Below are positions 44,526-57,000 of a stretch of DNA of 64,000 nt, one piece after another. A program made the position numbers and the translations under genes. Location: contig CACVBU010001188.1 of assembly GCA_902728285.1 (NCBI GenBank), positions 264,969-328,968 on the forward strand, in the 5' to 3' direction. Each line of letters opens with the position of its first letter. The stretch's first letter is position 1. The stretch is from Clytia hemisphaerica (taxonomy: Eukaryota; Cnidaria; Hydrozoa; Leptothecata; Clytiidae). Below the pieces are notes generated by a model. That model was not told the origin of the DNA. It did no database searches and worked only from the letters and a program-made list of their open reading frames with translations.

Positions 44526-44797
44526 TCTACTTTGTCCACTATCAGGGGGGGGGTTTGTAGGGGTTCGAAATACCGTTTTCCCGTCAAAATTTTTGCTTAA
44601 TCCCGGAATCCCGAAAATTGAAAAAATAATAACACCGTCACACCGGCTTGTACAGGGCAAAAATGTACCTAAATACCGTCACCGTCTGATTTTAAAATAC
44701 CGTTTTCCCATCTCTTTTTTCGTCAAATCCCGTAATACCGTACTAATAAAAAAGGGCCAATCCCGTCACACCGTAAAAGTACAAACCCCCCTGTCAG
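44526..44797. mobile_element. CAGGGGGGG-ended TIR element
   Basis: Starts CAGGGGGGGGGTTTGTA and ends TACAAACCCCCCTG. The interior repeats TAATACCGTTTTCCC and CCCGTCACACCG words. hAT-like ends, but no clear target duplication. 44798-45116 has no gene. Confidence 0.6.
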
Positions 44798-45116
44798 ATT
44801 ATCAAAGGCAAAAAGAAGTTGAGCTCAAGATCCTGGGCTAGACATTATATTGATAAAATGACCCTTTTGAACCAAACTATTGACAGGATCGTTAAATATG
44901 ACCTTTGTAGACTTCATCATATGACCAATCAATATAATCAATTGTCTTCACATCACAAAACACATGGCCCCCGGCGTGCGAATCGAATTGAGGGGGCCAA
45001 AAAATATGTCGTCCACCATGGTTGGGCGACGAAGAAAATTTTCGACTTTTCAACCTTTATCACCCCTCTAAACGGTATATATATAAGATAAGCGATTACA
45101 CGAGATTTATATTTTA

Positions 45117-45342
45117 AACAAAAGTTTTATTTTTACATAAGTGTTCCCGTTTCATATCAGACACATATTTCATGCCAGGACAGTGTCTGTCTATTGTTAT
45201 ATTATGCTGATGTAGGCAAAAAATGTTTTTCTTTTCCTCTTTCTGACCAATCTTGTCAATCCAATGTGAAAAAGCTTGCGAAATAAAATTGATGAGTAAG
45301 CAAACGATATCACTCTTCTTATGTAAAAGCAAAAGCTTTAAA
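45117..45342. mobile_element. MITE, copy of 1391-1620
   Basis: About 85% similar by eye across GTTCCCGTTTCATATCAGAC, GCAAAAAATGTTTTTC and TTGATGAGTAAGCAAA. The right border touches the next MITE. Confidence 0.6.
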
Positions 45343-45344
45343 TA

Positions 45345-45540
45345 CACCTTTTCGACCGTAGCCGCGCGGTCAGGCGTGTGCCACTTAATTATTCAATTAT
45401 CCCCCTAAACTCGATCCAATCCCTTTTTTACACATTTTTCTATTGTGTATAGGTGCGAAAAAGGACTGGGACAGTTTTAGTGGGATAAGGCGGACAAAAA
45501 ATGCCCGCGCGGTAATTGGCGGCTACGGTCGGAAAGGTGT
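45345..45540. mobile_element. CACCTTTTCGACC-ended MITE, copy 2
   Basis: Ends CACCTTTTCGACCGTAGC and GCTACGGTCGGAAAGGTG. The interior is shared with 38290-38482 in inverse order. Confidence 0.7.
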
Positions 45541-45803
45541 ATTAACAAATACGCAAAATTAATTTGATTTGATTTAAAGTAACGTGTTTCAAAACCTATA
45601 TTTCCGTAAGATAATACCAGGTGTAGAGATGCAAATTGAAATAATTAAATGGGTGCACTTTTATATAATTAGGATAAAATTACAAATACAATAATGAAAT
45701 AACCAAACTCAAGTTAAGTAATATATAAAAAATTATCATTTAGCCCCAATTTTCTTGTACCGTAACACTTTATTTGTCTTGATGTTCATCAAAAATCTTT
45801 TTA

Positions 45804-46090
45804 CTTTAATGGGATAAATTTTCGCGGGGATTAAATTTCGCATATTTTCACGATTTTATAACTTTTACTGCCAAATCACGCATGTTGTTTGTTCAAGCAT
45901 TATTCATTATTAGCGCTTCTTTGTCGCCAGTAAACATTTTAAAAGTAGTTTATATTTGACATTTTTTGAGTTTTGTTTGAAAATATTTTGTGGATAAGGC
46001 CTTTCCAAATGTCCGACTTAATTTCGCGAAATCCACGAAATCTGCAAAACCCGCAAAATTTAATCCCCGTGAAAATTAATCCCATTAAAG
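45804..46090. mobile_element. TA-flanked foldback element, family T copy 3
   Basis: CTTTAATGGGATAAATTTTC pairs with the complement at the right (ATTAATCCCATTAAAG); TA at both borders. Interior words GATTAAATTTCGC and GCGAAATCC. Confidence 0.65.
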
Positions 46091-46266
46091 TAAAAAGACA
46101 TTTCCAGTACCACCTCAAACTCATTCCCCAGTCCTTAAAATTGGTCAATTTTTTATTTTAACTATTCTGAAAATAGCGATTTACGGTTAGGAGTTTGACA
46201 AAGAAAGTGCTTAAATCCTATGTAAACGATGCACTTTATAAACTCTTTTATTCTTGTATTCTAAAA

Positions 46267-46415
46267 CCACGTTCACACACTACGATTTCGTTTCTTTCTG
46301 AAACGAAATGAAGCCATTCTATTTGTTACATTCAAATTTTACGTCACTTATAACCAATTGAATGGCTTCATTTCGTTTCGGAGCGAAAAGGAACCGTTCC
46401 GTGCGAGCATGGTCT
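46267..46415. mobile_element. Short MITE, copy 1 of the GAAGCCATTC family
   Basis: Inverted GAAACGAAATGAAGCCATTC and GAATGGCTTCATTTCGTTTC around a 50-bp centre. The second copy is at 50837-50985. 46091-46266 and 46416-46770 hold nothing recognised. Confidence 0.65.
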
Positions 46416-46770
46416 AAAAGCACGTGGAATAGGCCTTAATATCTAAATTCAATACAAGAAAATCAGGATACTATCTTCAAATTGAAATATTTTAGATACA
46501 ATTTCAGCTATACAAAACAAAAAGATATATAAAATAATAACTTCCTTTAAATTTAAATAAAAATTTAATAATAAACTTTCTTAGGCGAAAAAGATTTTTG
46601 TAACAAATCCTACTATGACTTCTAGATTTCTACAAACTTGCCATTATTTTCAACGATACTATCGTTTGATTGCTGTTGTATAGATACGGTCATCAGAAAA
46701 GTTTTATTATAAAATTCATACTCAGATCAAAATACTAATTTCAGACACACATGCATGCGAAATGTAACTA

Positions 46771-47101
46771 CAGGGTGTCCGGAAAAAAATATCGAGTTCG
46801 AACATGATTCGGAGTAGAAGGTTGTTGCGTGTGTTTAACAAAATGTAAGAAAATATACACCAACACAATAATTTTTTTACAAAAGTCATTATGATTAAAA
46901 AGAATTAACTTTCTTTACAATTTTGACGAAGTTAAAGTTATTGAGAATTGTTTTTTGTAAAATTTATTAATAAAAGATATCTCATGACAATTCATATCAC
47001 ACAGAGAAACTTTGATAAACATTACAAATTTAGTGAAACACACACAAGAACTTTCTTTCTATAGAAATGGTATGGCTCGATACTTTTTTCCGGACACCCT
47101 G
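46771..47101. mobile_element. CAGGGTGTCCGG-ended, TA-flanked element
   Basis: CAGGGTGTCCGGAAAAAA and its complement bound a 331-bp, AT-rich interior; TA at both sides. Ends of this type occur in Tc1/mariner-class non-autonomous elements. Confidence 0.75.
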
Positions 47102-47186
47102 TATTACCAATGTTTCAGGACTCTCATTGCACGCTTTTTCATAATAACAAAGCCTTTGAACGTTCTTAACGTTCGTATTTGCAATA

Positions 47187-47393
47187 CACTTTTTCGACCG
47201 TAGCCGCCAATTGCCGCACGGTCATTTTTTTGTCCGTTTTACCACCCTTAAACCGTCCCAGTCTTTTTTCGCACCTAGAGACAGTAGAAAAAAGTGTAGA
47301 AAAAGGATTGGGTCGAGTTTAGAGTGGTAAACTAAGTAGTAAAGTGGCAGGCGCCTGACCGCGCCACTACGGTCGAAAAAGTGTATTTCCTAA
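47187..47393. mobile_element. CACTTTTTCGACC-ended MITE, copy 3
   Basis: Ends CACTTTTTCGACCGTAG and CTACGGTCGAAAAAGTG; same interior as 38290-38482. Directly after it, 47405-47507 resembles the AAGAACA family. Confidence 0.7.
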
Positions 47394-47649
47394 AAAATCG
47401 GATGTTTTCGAGTACAAAAAGCCTTAAAGTATTCTTAACTTATTCTTAACATTCTGGCCATTAAAGCCTTATGTTCTTATATTGCTCTTATGAAAAACGT
47501 GTTTATAACTATAACCAATACCTGAGGGCTTTCACTGTCATAAAATCGTCTAAATAAATGAATCACACTATCACACTTCCCTTTTGTTAAAAAATACTTT
47601 CAGAATGTTTCACTAACCAACCTCGTCCCCGTGTATTCCAGGCTTTATT

Positions 47650-47945
47650 TACGTTACTGATGAACACCATGGAATCATAGTCTTTATAAAAAAACTCTGG
47701 TCTGGCAAGGTATTGTTTTAGCTTTGTTGTCAAATTTTCCTTTGTTATAAACAAAAGGCAAGTTGAGATTTGCATACTTTTTGATCACGTTACCAAATTC
47801 TCTAATTGGTCTAATTTCTAATCACATGATCAAAATGTATGCAAAACAAGTCGATTTGCGAACGCAAGCTCTAACTGTTAACAAAAGAAAGAAACAAAAG
47901 TCTTCCAGACCGGGTTTTTTTATATTGACTATGATGGAATATTAT
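47650..47945. mobile_element. TIR element, relative of 40950-41215
   Basis: CATAGTCTTTATAAAAAAAC and CTGGTCTGG at the left, CTTCCAGACCGGG and TATTGACTATG at the right. Lies about 100 bp past the CHP stop codon. Confidence 0.6.
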
Positions 47946-48041
47946 CTGGCACTATCAGTAAGAATATAAAAAGATGATAATACGCAGGAAGGAGGTTCTT
48001 CACCAACAATCATTAACCATGAAGGTAATATTGAAACTTTT

Positions 48042-51000
48042 TCAAGCCAAAAATCGGATACTCATCTTCTGTTGAAAATCAGTCTTCGCCATTACCTGAA
48101 AGAAAGGGAAAGATAGAAGTGTTGAACCGTTATACAGAGGAAACTTGAAAAAAGACAGCTGTATAAGAGGCCGAAATATTTTATGTTTTATGTTTTACTC
48201 ATTACTCATTTCTCTTGTATATAACGAAACCTTAAGCTACTGAATTACTGAATTATTGAAAGAAAACTTTTAAAATGTTTTACTCGTATATAAAGTGGAG
48301 CATCTTTAACACGAAATTTCCTTAACTGGAACAAATCTATGTTTCCCGTGCGGTTTCGAGCTTGTTTCCTGAAGGTCGAAATTTTTTGTCTGAGGGGAGG
48401 GGGGGGGGTCAAAATTCTTATGACCGGGGATTCGTTTAAACCCTTAAAATCTTATACCTTATCGGCGGCCAAAACTTAGTCGGCCTTAATTTTAATCGGC
48501 CTTAATTAATAGTCGGCCCTAATTTTAGTCGGCCTTAATTATTAGTCGGCCCTAATTTTAATCACAATTTATAAGTTTTGGCCATTTCTAAATTTTTAGT
48601 CGGCCCTAATTTTTAGTCGGCCCTAATTTTAAGTTATGGCCGATAAGGTATCCTCATTCCCATGTCATTTTAACGAATCAGTATTTTAAAAATTTTGCAT
48701 GGATTAAACTACACAAACCAAAAGTTATATATGGCTTATACGTCACACTGAAAATCTGAATTCAAAGATTTCGCGAGTTTTCATTTAGCGCATTATGTTA
48801 AAAATTCAGGAACCGGGAAATTTACTCTCGCGATGATTAACCCGACAAACCTTTTTGAATTCATCGAAATTGATAAAGCCATCTTTATCTTCATCAGCTT
48901 CTTGTATGGTACGATCAGCGATGGCCGCCAGTTGTTCGCTCGATTTATTTGATCCCACCATCAATGTTAAAATCTGCAGAGAAGATTTAAAAAAACTAAC
49001 TGGGTAGCAAACTTTACGGAACATTATATTAAATTTTTTTGCCGTTTTTCGAGTTTTGATCGATTTTAAGAGATAAAGTTTCATTCTTTTTGACTTAAAA
49101 TCAAATCTTTTTACCCTCCCAACCACCCAAAGGGCTTGATCGTGCGGAAGCAACACTTTACTCCGCGGGTGTGACGCCGGCCGACGGCTAGTAAGATACT
49201 AACTAACAACATAGATACAGGCGCTCAAGAGATTCCCACCAAACGAAAAACCTGCACTAGAGAACTAATGTATCCGACTTGTTCGGTACAGATCGTAGAT
49301 GATTTCTAGGCCATATTATCTAGCGAAATGGCTTCTGAAACCATACACAATATAACGGACATGTGCGGACCAAACTTCCGAAAACCAAACCAGTTTTCTT
49401 CTCTTCTTGACTTCTACCATTTTAAAAGTATGTGTATGATTCAAATAAGATGATATAAGAGCAAGTGAAAAGGGCCAAATTCAAATTTAGTGTCTTGCAA
49501 ACATTCAAGCTGGGCATCCACTGGAAAAAATAAGCTCATCGCGAATTTGTTTGTCGCAAAAAATAAATCCAGACAGATGTCTGGAATTCAAAACCTATTG
49601 TTTTATTTGCGATAGACCGAAAAAAAAGCGATGAAAAATGAAAACGTTTTCATTCTACATCGTTTATTACTTTTTAACTTCGTCGTAAAAAAGAACAATA
49701 GATTTTTAATTCCAGACATATGTCTGGATTAATTTTTTGCGATAGGTATTTGCGACGAACTTATTTTTTTTTCAGTGGACACCCAGCTTTAGCGACATAA
49801 TAAGGAGGGTACAATGGACACGAAAGAGTAACAGCAATATAAACATTAGCCGGAGGAACCCTTCAGTCTTCTGAGACACCCAAATTTTGACTTAGCCCTT
49901 TTGATTTATCAATAATGAGATTCAAGAAACCTTTTTGTATACCTCGCAAATGTTTTCTTTGGAAATTTTGTGTGTTCCATCCATATCATACATTTTAAAC
50001 GCATCTGGAAAATAAACACAGACATCATGAACATATAAACGACTGGACATCCATCTCCTTTGTATTTTTGAAGATAACACTGCTAGCTTCGCTGCCGCCT
50101 CGTTAAAATCATCAAATGAAACAATAAATTCTGATGGTATACCTCTTGGGAATACCTTGCTAACAACGTCAAAATTTCGACAAAAGTATCTGTTGTTCTA
50201 CTTTTCTCAAGTCTTTTATCTATATCATAACAAAGATAACAGAAGCAAAATCATCGTCAGCTTGTCAAAACTCCGACTAATATTTCCAAATTTTGACTTA
50301 AAAGTGTCTAATAATTTTAGAGAGTGTCACATTCTAATTTCGATATTCTTATGACACAGGCTCTCAACTTTGGCAAGCTATTTTTTTCAAGTCATAAAAA
50401 AAATTATTGGAGTGACAAAAGTATACACGCAGTTGAAATTCTGCATTTCAGAGTTGAAAATGTTGATAAAATATATTGCAAACTCTTGAACAAATTTGAA
50501 AATAATTTTTTTGTGCATTAGGAGTAATGTTCAAGCTCTATCAATCATTTTACCTAAACAATTCAAAGAAATAAAATTACGACGGAATATTATCGGATTT
50601 TTTATAGCAATTTTGAAATACAGGCGGCAACGAAGCTCGCTTCAAAGAGACAATAAAAGATAGATGTCCAGTCGTTTATATGTTCATGCAGACATTGAAT
50701 ATCTTCATTTAGACAAGGGAATTTTTAGGAAGCTCTACAAAAAGCATACTGAAGATAAAAAAAACATCAATACATCTGAATTAAAATAAAATACTTTGAC
50801 GCATTCACGCCTTTCACTTTGTCGAGGGACATCTTAACTATGTTCACACGCTACAGTATCGTTTAGCTCCGAAACGAAATGAAGCCATTCTATTGGATAA
50901 ATTCAATTCTTTCGTCAATTCTAACCAATTGAATGGCTTCATCTCGTTTAGGAGCGCAACAGAACCGTAGCATTTGAGCAATGTCGATTGAATTTCTTCT

Positions 51001-54000
51001 TTATTCTATTGACTAATGATGTGAGCTTGGTCTTTGTCAAAAACTGCGGTCACAATGCAGGGGCATCTATTTTTCGAGGCCATGAGATTTTGACGTCAAA
51101 GCTCGTCTACCTAGCGAGCACCTCACCAAAAACCGGGATTTTTTCATTGCGTTTCTTAGTGAGTTCCACTTTGACTATTTTTGAAAAATAGAAGCCTTTC
51201 TTCAAGTGCTTTGACGCAAGTTCGATATTTTCGCTACTGCAAGAGCTTTGAAAGTTTAAAGTGTCGTCAAAAAATCGAATTTTTGGAGCCCGAAAACCTG
51301 GGCTCAAAACATTCGAAAAATTGCAAAGTGGAATAGACGTTACTGTGTAGAGAAAAAGCTGTGACGTCTAGTATAGGCTATCGTCTACCAGGCTTTAAAT
51401 TTAGAGCGACACCACACTTACACGTAAAAAGACCGATAGTTTTTAAGATTTTATTTTTAAAATATCGATTCATTTTATGTGAATTTGATCTTAGGGTTTG
51501 TTTTTTTGTACTTACATTCTAATTTGTGGTCATTGGAATTCAATGGTTGAGGTTTTCCGTTTTCTGCTCTCCGGAAACGTGCCAATACCTAAAGAAAAAA
51601 TAACTCTCTTATCTAAACTGATTCAAATGATATTTGACTTGAGACTTTGCCTTGACGATTTTGATTTGTCTTTCTTATCCAAATCGATATAAGTGCCATT
51701 TGACTGAAAACTTTACCTTGACGAATTAAGTGAACTTGATTCACCTATCTATCTCTTATTCAAACTTATCTAAAAGCTTTTTTTAACTGAAAACTTTACC
51801 TTAACGAATTGACTTGTCTCTCTTATTCAAACTGATCTAAAAGCATTTTAACTAAAAACTTAACTTTGAAGAATTGAGTTGCCTCACTTATTCAAACTTA
51901 TCTAAAAGCTTTTTAACTGAAAACTTTACCATGACGAAATTGATTTACCTCACTTATTCAAACTGATCTAAAAGCTATTTAACTGAAAACTTTACCTTGA
52001 CGAATTGAGTGAAATTAATCCCTTCTTCAGGTTCCTCTACTCCGGGTTCGTTCTCGTGACTGAAAAAAAAAAATTGGAATTGCTTTTTTCACAGGACAGG
52101 ACTTAAATTGTGGTGAAGAAGAATCTATATTTTACTTTATTTCTTAATATTTCGCTCGAGTTTTTTCGAATTTCTTTGAGCAATTTGTGATTCTATTTAT
52201 TTTACTGTAATTTACTTTCAAAATAAAAATTCGAATCGAATGAAGGCCCTTTTGTCTTAAGTAAATGTTTTTTTGCCTGATTAAAGTCAGCAGAGAGCGG
52301 TAGAGACAGGAGACTGTTTCGATTCAAAATATTCTCATTCATCTTTGCTCATTTCGAGCAAATATGATTCCGCAAAAGATTTATGAATTTTTTGCTAGCC
52401 CCCAAGACTTTTGACCCTAGACACTTTCAAAAAATTGATCCAGTAAAAAAGGATTTTGCAATGTAAATTGCGTTCAGTTCTAAGTTTAAGATAAAGCCCC
52501 CCAAAAAGCCCCACGTTAAGTGATGAGAATTTAGCTCCCCCCAAGTACATAGGTCCCCCCAAAAAAGTGGTGTGCTTCCAGCACTCTCCTTTTTTGGGAA
52601 AAATTTAGGGTGTAACCCCCCCCCAACCAGCAGGGGGGCTGACGCTATGATTACCTGAATGGTTCTGGGGCGAATTTTCCAAATCACTTTGTCTAATTCT
52701 TTTCAAAAGGCAAGACATTATTCAAATTACATGGTTTTGAAAAGCAAGAAAACAATCGAATGAATAATGTCACATTTCGACTTTGGATAAAGAGATTTAG
52801 AATAGAGGTTTCGCTCAAAACTATCTATGGAACGAATGTACAGGCGAAAGATCTCAAAATATTTGATCATCAGGTTTCCCTATACTTTAAACAGGTTCTA
52901 AGGGGTGTTTCCTTACGGGTTTAGAGTAATTTTAACAACGTAAACAACCATTAGCTTTAATCATACACCTTTAGTGTAGCTAAATTAGGATTGTACTAAC
53001 CCGGCTGGTACATAACGTTGTTTCAACGTTCATCTAATGTTCATAACGTCCATATTATAACGTTAAATGAACGTTGAAACAACGTTGTGTGCCGGCTGGA
53101 AAGTATCTTCCTCCTGCTACTTTAATCAGGTTGATTTTCATGAGATTTCGATTTCACAAGTTGTATTTTCGTAAAAATGGCAAAAAATTTACACGACGAA
53201 AACGCAAAATTAAAAGTCGCAAAAATTTATCAGATTAAAGTATAATGAGTTTCTTTATATTTTAGTAGAGAACCACAACAAAAAAAAAACATTTCAATAC
53301 CAGAAGAAGGAGTGGACAATTCTTTCACCAAGGGGGTTGATTGCAAGCTCAGGTATCCGTAGTAGATCTTCTTCACTATAATAAAAACATAATTATTGAT
53401 TAAAATAGTACACATAAATGAGCGTAGAGCATCAAGCTACGGCACACAAGGTCACGGTTTAATCCCTGGCGTAGTAGTTTAGACGGCTCAACTTTCGCCC
53501 TGTCTATTATAATGTTTATGCGACCGTAGCATAAAGGTAGAGCATCCAGCTACGGTGCGCAAGGTTGTGAGTTCGATCCCCGGCCGGGTCATACCAAAGA
53601 TTTCCAAAATGGTACTTGATGCCTCTCTGCTTGATGCTCAGCAATTAAGAGAAAGGATCAAGGGTAAATGGAGCAATCCAGGGAGAAAGAGTGGCGCCAT
53701 CCCCTACATTCAGGTAGATAGCTATCGAAAGAGGAGCTTTCGGGCCATCTCCGACAGCGGCCGCATACTACTACTTGACTGCGGTAGTAAACTTAATACT
53801 TAGAAACAACACTTTTACGTGCTTGTTGGAAACATAATAACAACATGATACCTTAAAGGAAGAAATTTTGGCGGGAATTTAATTTGGCGAATGGCCAAAA
53901 AAGTTTTTTCAGAGGGAATTTAATTTGGCGGATAGCTGGATAAAGTAAATTTGACGGGAATTTAATTTGGCGGTTGCAGGATATTTTTTGGCCAAAAGCG

Positions 54001-57000
54001 TTATTAAATAAGCAAAAAAAGCTGTTTTAAGGCTTGAAATAGCTCAAAGTTGGGGAATGCGTGAAATAAATTAGATTTGGCGGGAATTTAGTTTGGCGGA
54101 TGGAGGAAAAAATAAATTTTGGCGGGAACTTAATTTGGCGGATTTTGGCGGATTTTGTGGCGAAATCCGCCAAAATTTCTTCCTTTAAGGTAGTATTTTT
54201 GAAAGCAAGTTTTTAAGGTTCTTCTTCATTTTCAAAACTTTTTAAAACTTTCAAAGCTGGGTAGTAGTTTAGAACAGACTAGCCGTCACCCGGCGTCGCA
54301 CCCGCCGAGTAGAGTGTTGTTGAACACATCAAAAGCCCTTTGGATGGCAAGGGACGTGTCCAAATTCACAGCAAAAATTTCCACATTTTAAACGCACGTG
54401 GAAGAAAATGTCCAAATTCAAAGCAAAAATTTCCACGTTTTAAACGCAAGTGGAAGAAAGTGTCCAAATTCACAGCAAAAATTTCCACGTTTTACACGCA
54501 CAGCGGGAAGAAAATGTCCAAATTCACAGCCAAAAGTTTTTTCCACGTTTTAAACGCATGTGGAAGAAAATGTCGACCGATAATGATATATTGTATCATG
54601 TCGGTCGATTATCTTTGAATATTAAATCTAAACGTGCATTTTAAACGTGAAAAACCTTTTGGTTGTGAATTTGGACGTTTAGATCCTAAAAAGTGAGTCA
54701 GTCGGTTTAAAAAGTGAGTCGGTTGGTCTATAAAGTGAGTCGGTCGGTCTATAAAGTGAGTCGGTCGGTTTAAAAAGTGAGTCGGTCGGTTTAAAAAGTG
54801 AGTCGGTTGGTTTAAAAAGTGAGTCGGTCGGTCTAATAAGTGAGTCGGTCGGTCTAATAAGTGAGTCGGCCGGTCTAAAAAGTGAGTCGGCCGGTCTTAT
54901 AAGTGAGTCGGCCGGTCTTATAAGTGAGTCGGCCGGTCTAAAAAGTGAGTCGGTCGGTCTAAAAAGTGAGTCGGTCGGTCTAAAAAGTGAGTCGGTCGGT
55001 CTAAAAAGTGAGTCGGTCGGTCTACAAAGTGAGGCGGTCGGTCGGTCTACAAAGTGAGGCGGTCGGTCGGTCTACAAAGTGAGGCGGTCGGTCGGTCTAC
55101 AAAGTGAGGCGGTCGGTCGGTCTACAAAGTGAGGCGGTTTAATTTTTCAAATATACCTAGCATGATCAAAGTTGATAAAATGTCCTGTTTTTCAAGAATA
55201 GAAGAGAAGAGATTGCATCTCACATGCCAAACCAAACGAAGCATCAAATCCAGGAAAGATAAACAATAAACTTCATCATCGTCCATTTCTTGTAACAATC
55301 ACACAAAAATCATGATCCAATTCAACTCATTAAAGCATAAAACCCAAAGAAAAAGAGCAAATGAGCAGTAGCAACCAGTTGTTTTTTTGCCGCCATCTTT
55401 ATTTTGACTGTTAGAAAGCAGTATGGTCCGATCAAAAATACGCTTCCGAACCGGGCGACGTTTCCCGATCGGCAAGGAACCGTAGGCATGTTTTCCGATG
55501 ACGTGTCTCAAAAGAAACGTACTCCGCCTCAAAAAAAAAAACTCTACTGTTTTCCCGCTCGGAGCTCGATTTAAAAAGAAACTTGGAAAAAAATCCATAA
55601 TGGCCCCCCCACAGCTCAATACGAATTAGACTTTTAGTATATAGATGCAGTGTATCGTCGTTGACAAATTAAAAGGTCCAATCTCAAAATTATTGTCTGA
55701 GAAAACTAAGAATTTCTCTGTTTGTCTGAGCATAAATCTTTTAGACTGACCTATGTTTAATGTATATCTCACTATGCAAAAAGTGTCAATCTCAAATTTA
55801 AGGCTTACGGCGATATAAAAACAATTTTCCCTGGAAATGCTTACACACCCAATTTGAATTAGACATGAATAAAACCGATTTAAAAAAAAACTAATACAAT
55901 TACTAGATATAGAAATACCTTAATCGACCTTTATTTGACTTATCCAAGTTGGAGAATCTGTGATAGAGTCTTTTAATTTGATTCGGTGAGACTATAACAA
56001 AAGTAGAAAAAATAAAGTACAGTAAAAGATTAAAGTGCCCAAAAGTAACTTGATTCAGTTACACGCTTTTTTTTTTATAAGAATACACTTTATAAGAATG
56101 TCCATGATGAAAATGACCAAAAAATTAAGAATATGGTAAGAATATCACCTTCATGGAATTTTGCAACTGAACCTTAGAATGCCATTTTTAATGCATTTTA
56201 ACCTGTAGATTGCCAAGTTCGATCTCAGCCTAAGAATACCGTGAGAATATTTTTGGATGATTTTCGCCAAAAAGTTAAGAATATCCATGATGAAATGAAA
56301 AAACACCATTCTTATAAAAAAAGCGTGTATTTTATTTGTCAATTATTGTATAAATGACATGATAATCGATTGTGAAGAACAGCTGTGTACAGTAAGCAAG
56401 TAAGCTAATTGGTCTTTCATTTTCAAGATCTTGGGAAAGATAGGGAGATTCAGATAATTTTATCCATCGGATGCTAAAGTTGACATATTCTATTAATCAA
56501 ATAAAAGTATTTTTTATAAAACAAAAATGAATGTCTTTTCGATGATTGAATTAGTTTCTAAATCATTTATCATTTTATTAATAAAAGAATGTTAGAATCA
56601 TACACGTTTTTTATATAAGAACAAACTATATAAGCACATAAGGCTTCGATGGCCAAAATGTTAAGAACAAGTTAAGAACATCTTAAGGCTTAGAACTTTA
56701 AAAAAGTACTTTTTCTTAGGAAAATAGCCAAAAATCCTCACAAAATGGTCAAAATAAGAACATTTTTAGGCTTACAAGTAGTAAAATGTCAAAATTGCGC
56801 GAGCCACGTGTCATTAAAAAGAACAATTAAAATCAGGTGTCCAAAACAAACTTGTAAACCAATTGAACAATCAAAATTAGCCATATTTGGTTTGATTTTT
56901 TGTTTTGACATGTGACATTTGTTTTGATTTTGTATCCGCTGCATACAGTTTGTTTACAAATTTCGCAAATACTGTTATGTCCCTTTAAAAAGTTAAGAAC

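Noticed and set aside
48806-49156. Single 116-codon EF-hand frame on the minus strand
   Set aside because: Only 48973-48851 is real exon (CHP exon 7). The upstream part is intron and the downstream part reads through the donor.
53521-53592. Functional tRNA gene
   Set aside because: A and B boxes are present but the acceptor and anticodon stems pair poorly and a SINE body follows directly.
54340-54644. Overlapping small plus-strand frames
   Set aside because: They are produced by the 60-bp minisatellite; no start context, splice support or family.
54688-55138. CRISPR array
   Set aside because: The units are contiguous with no unique spacers, in a eukaryotic intron; it is a minisatellite.
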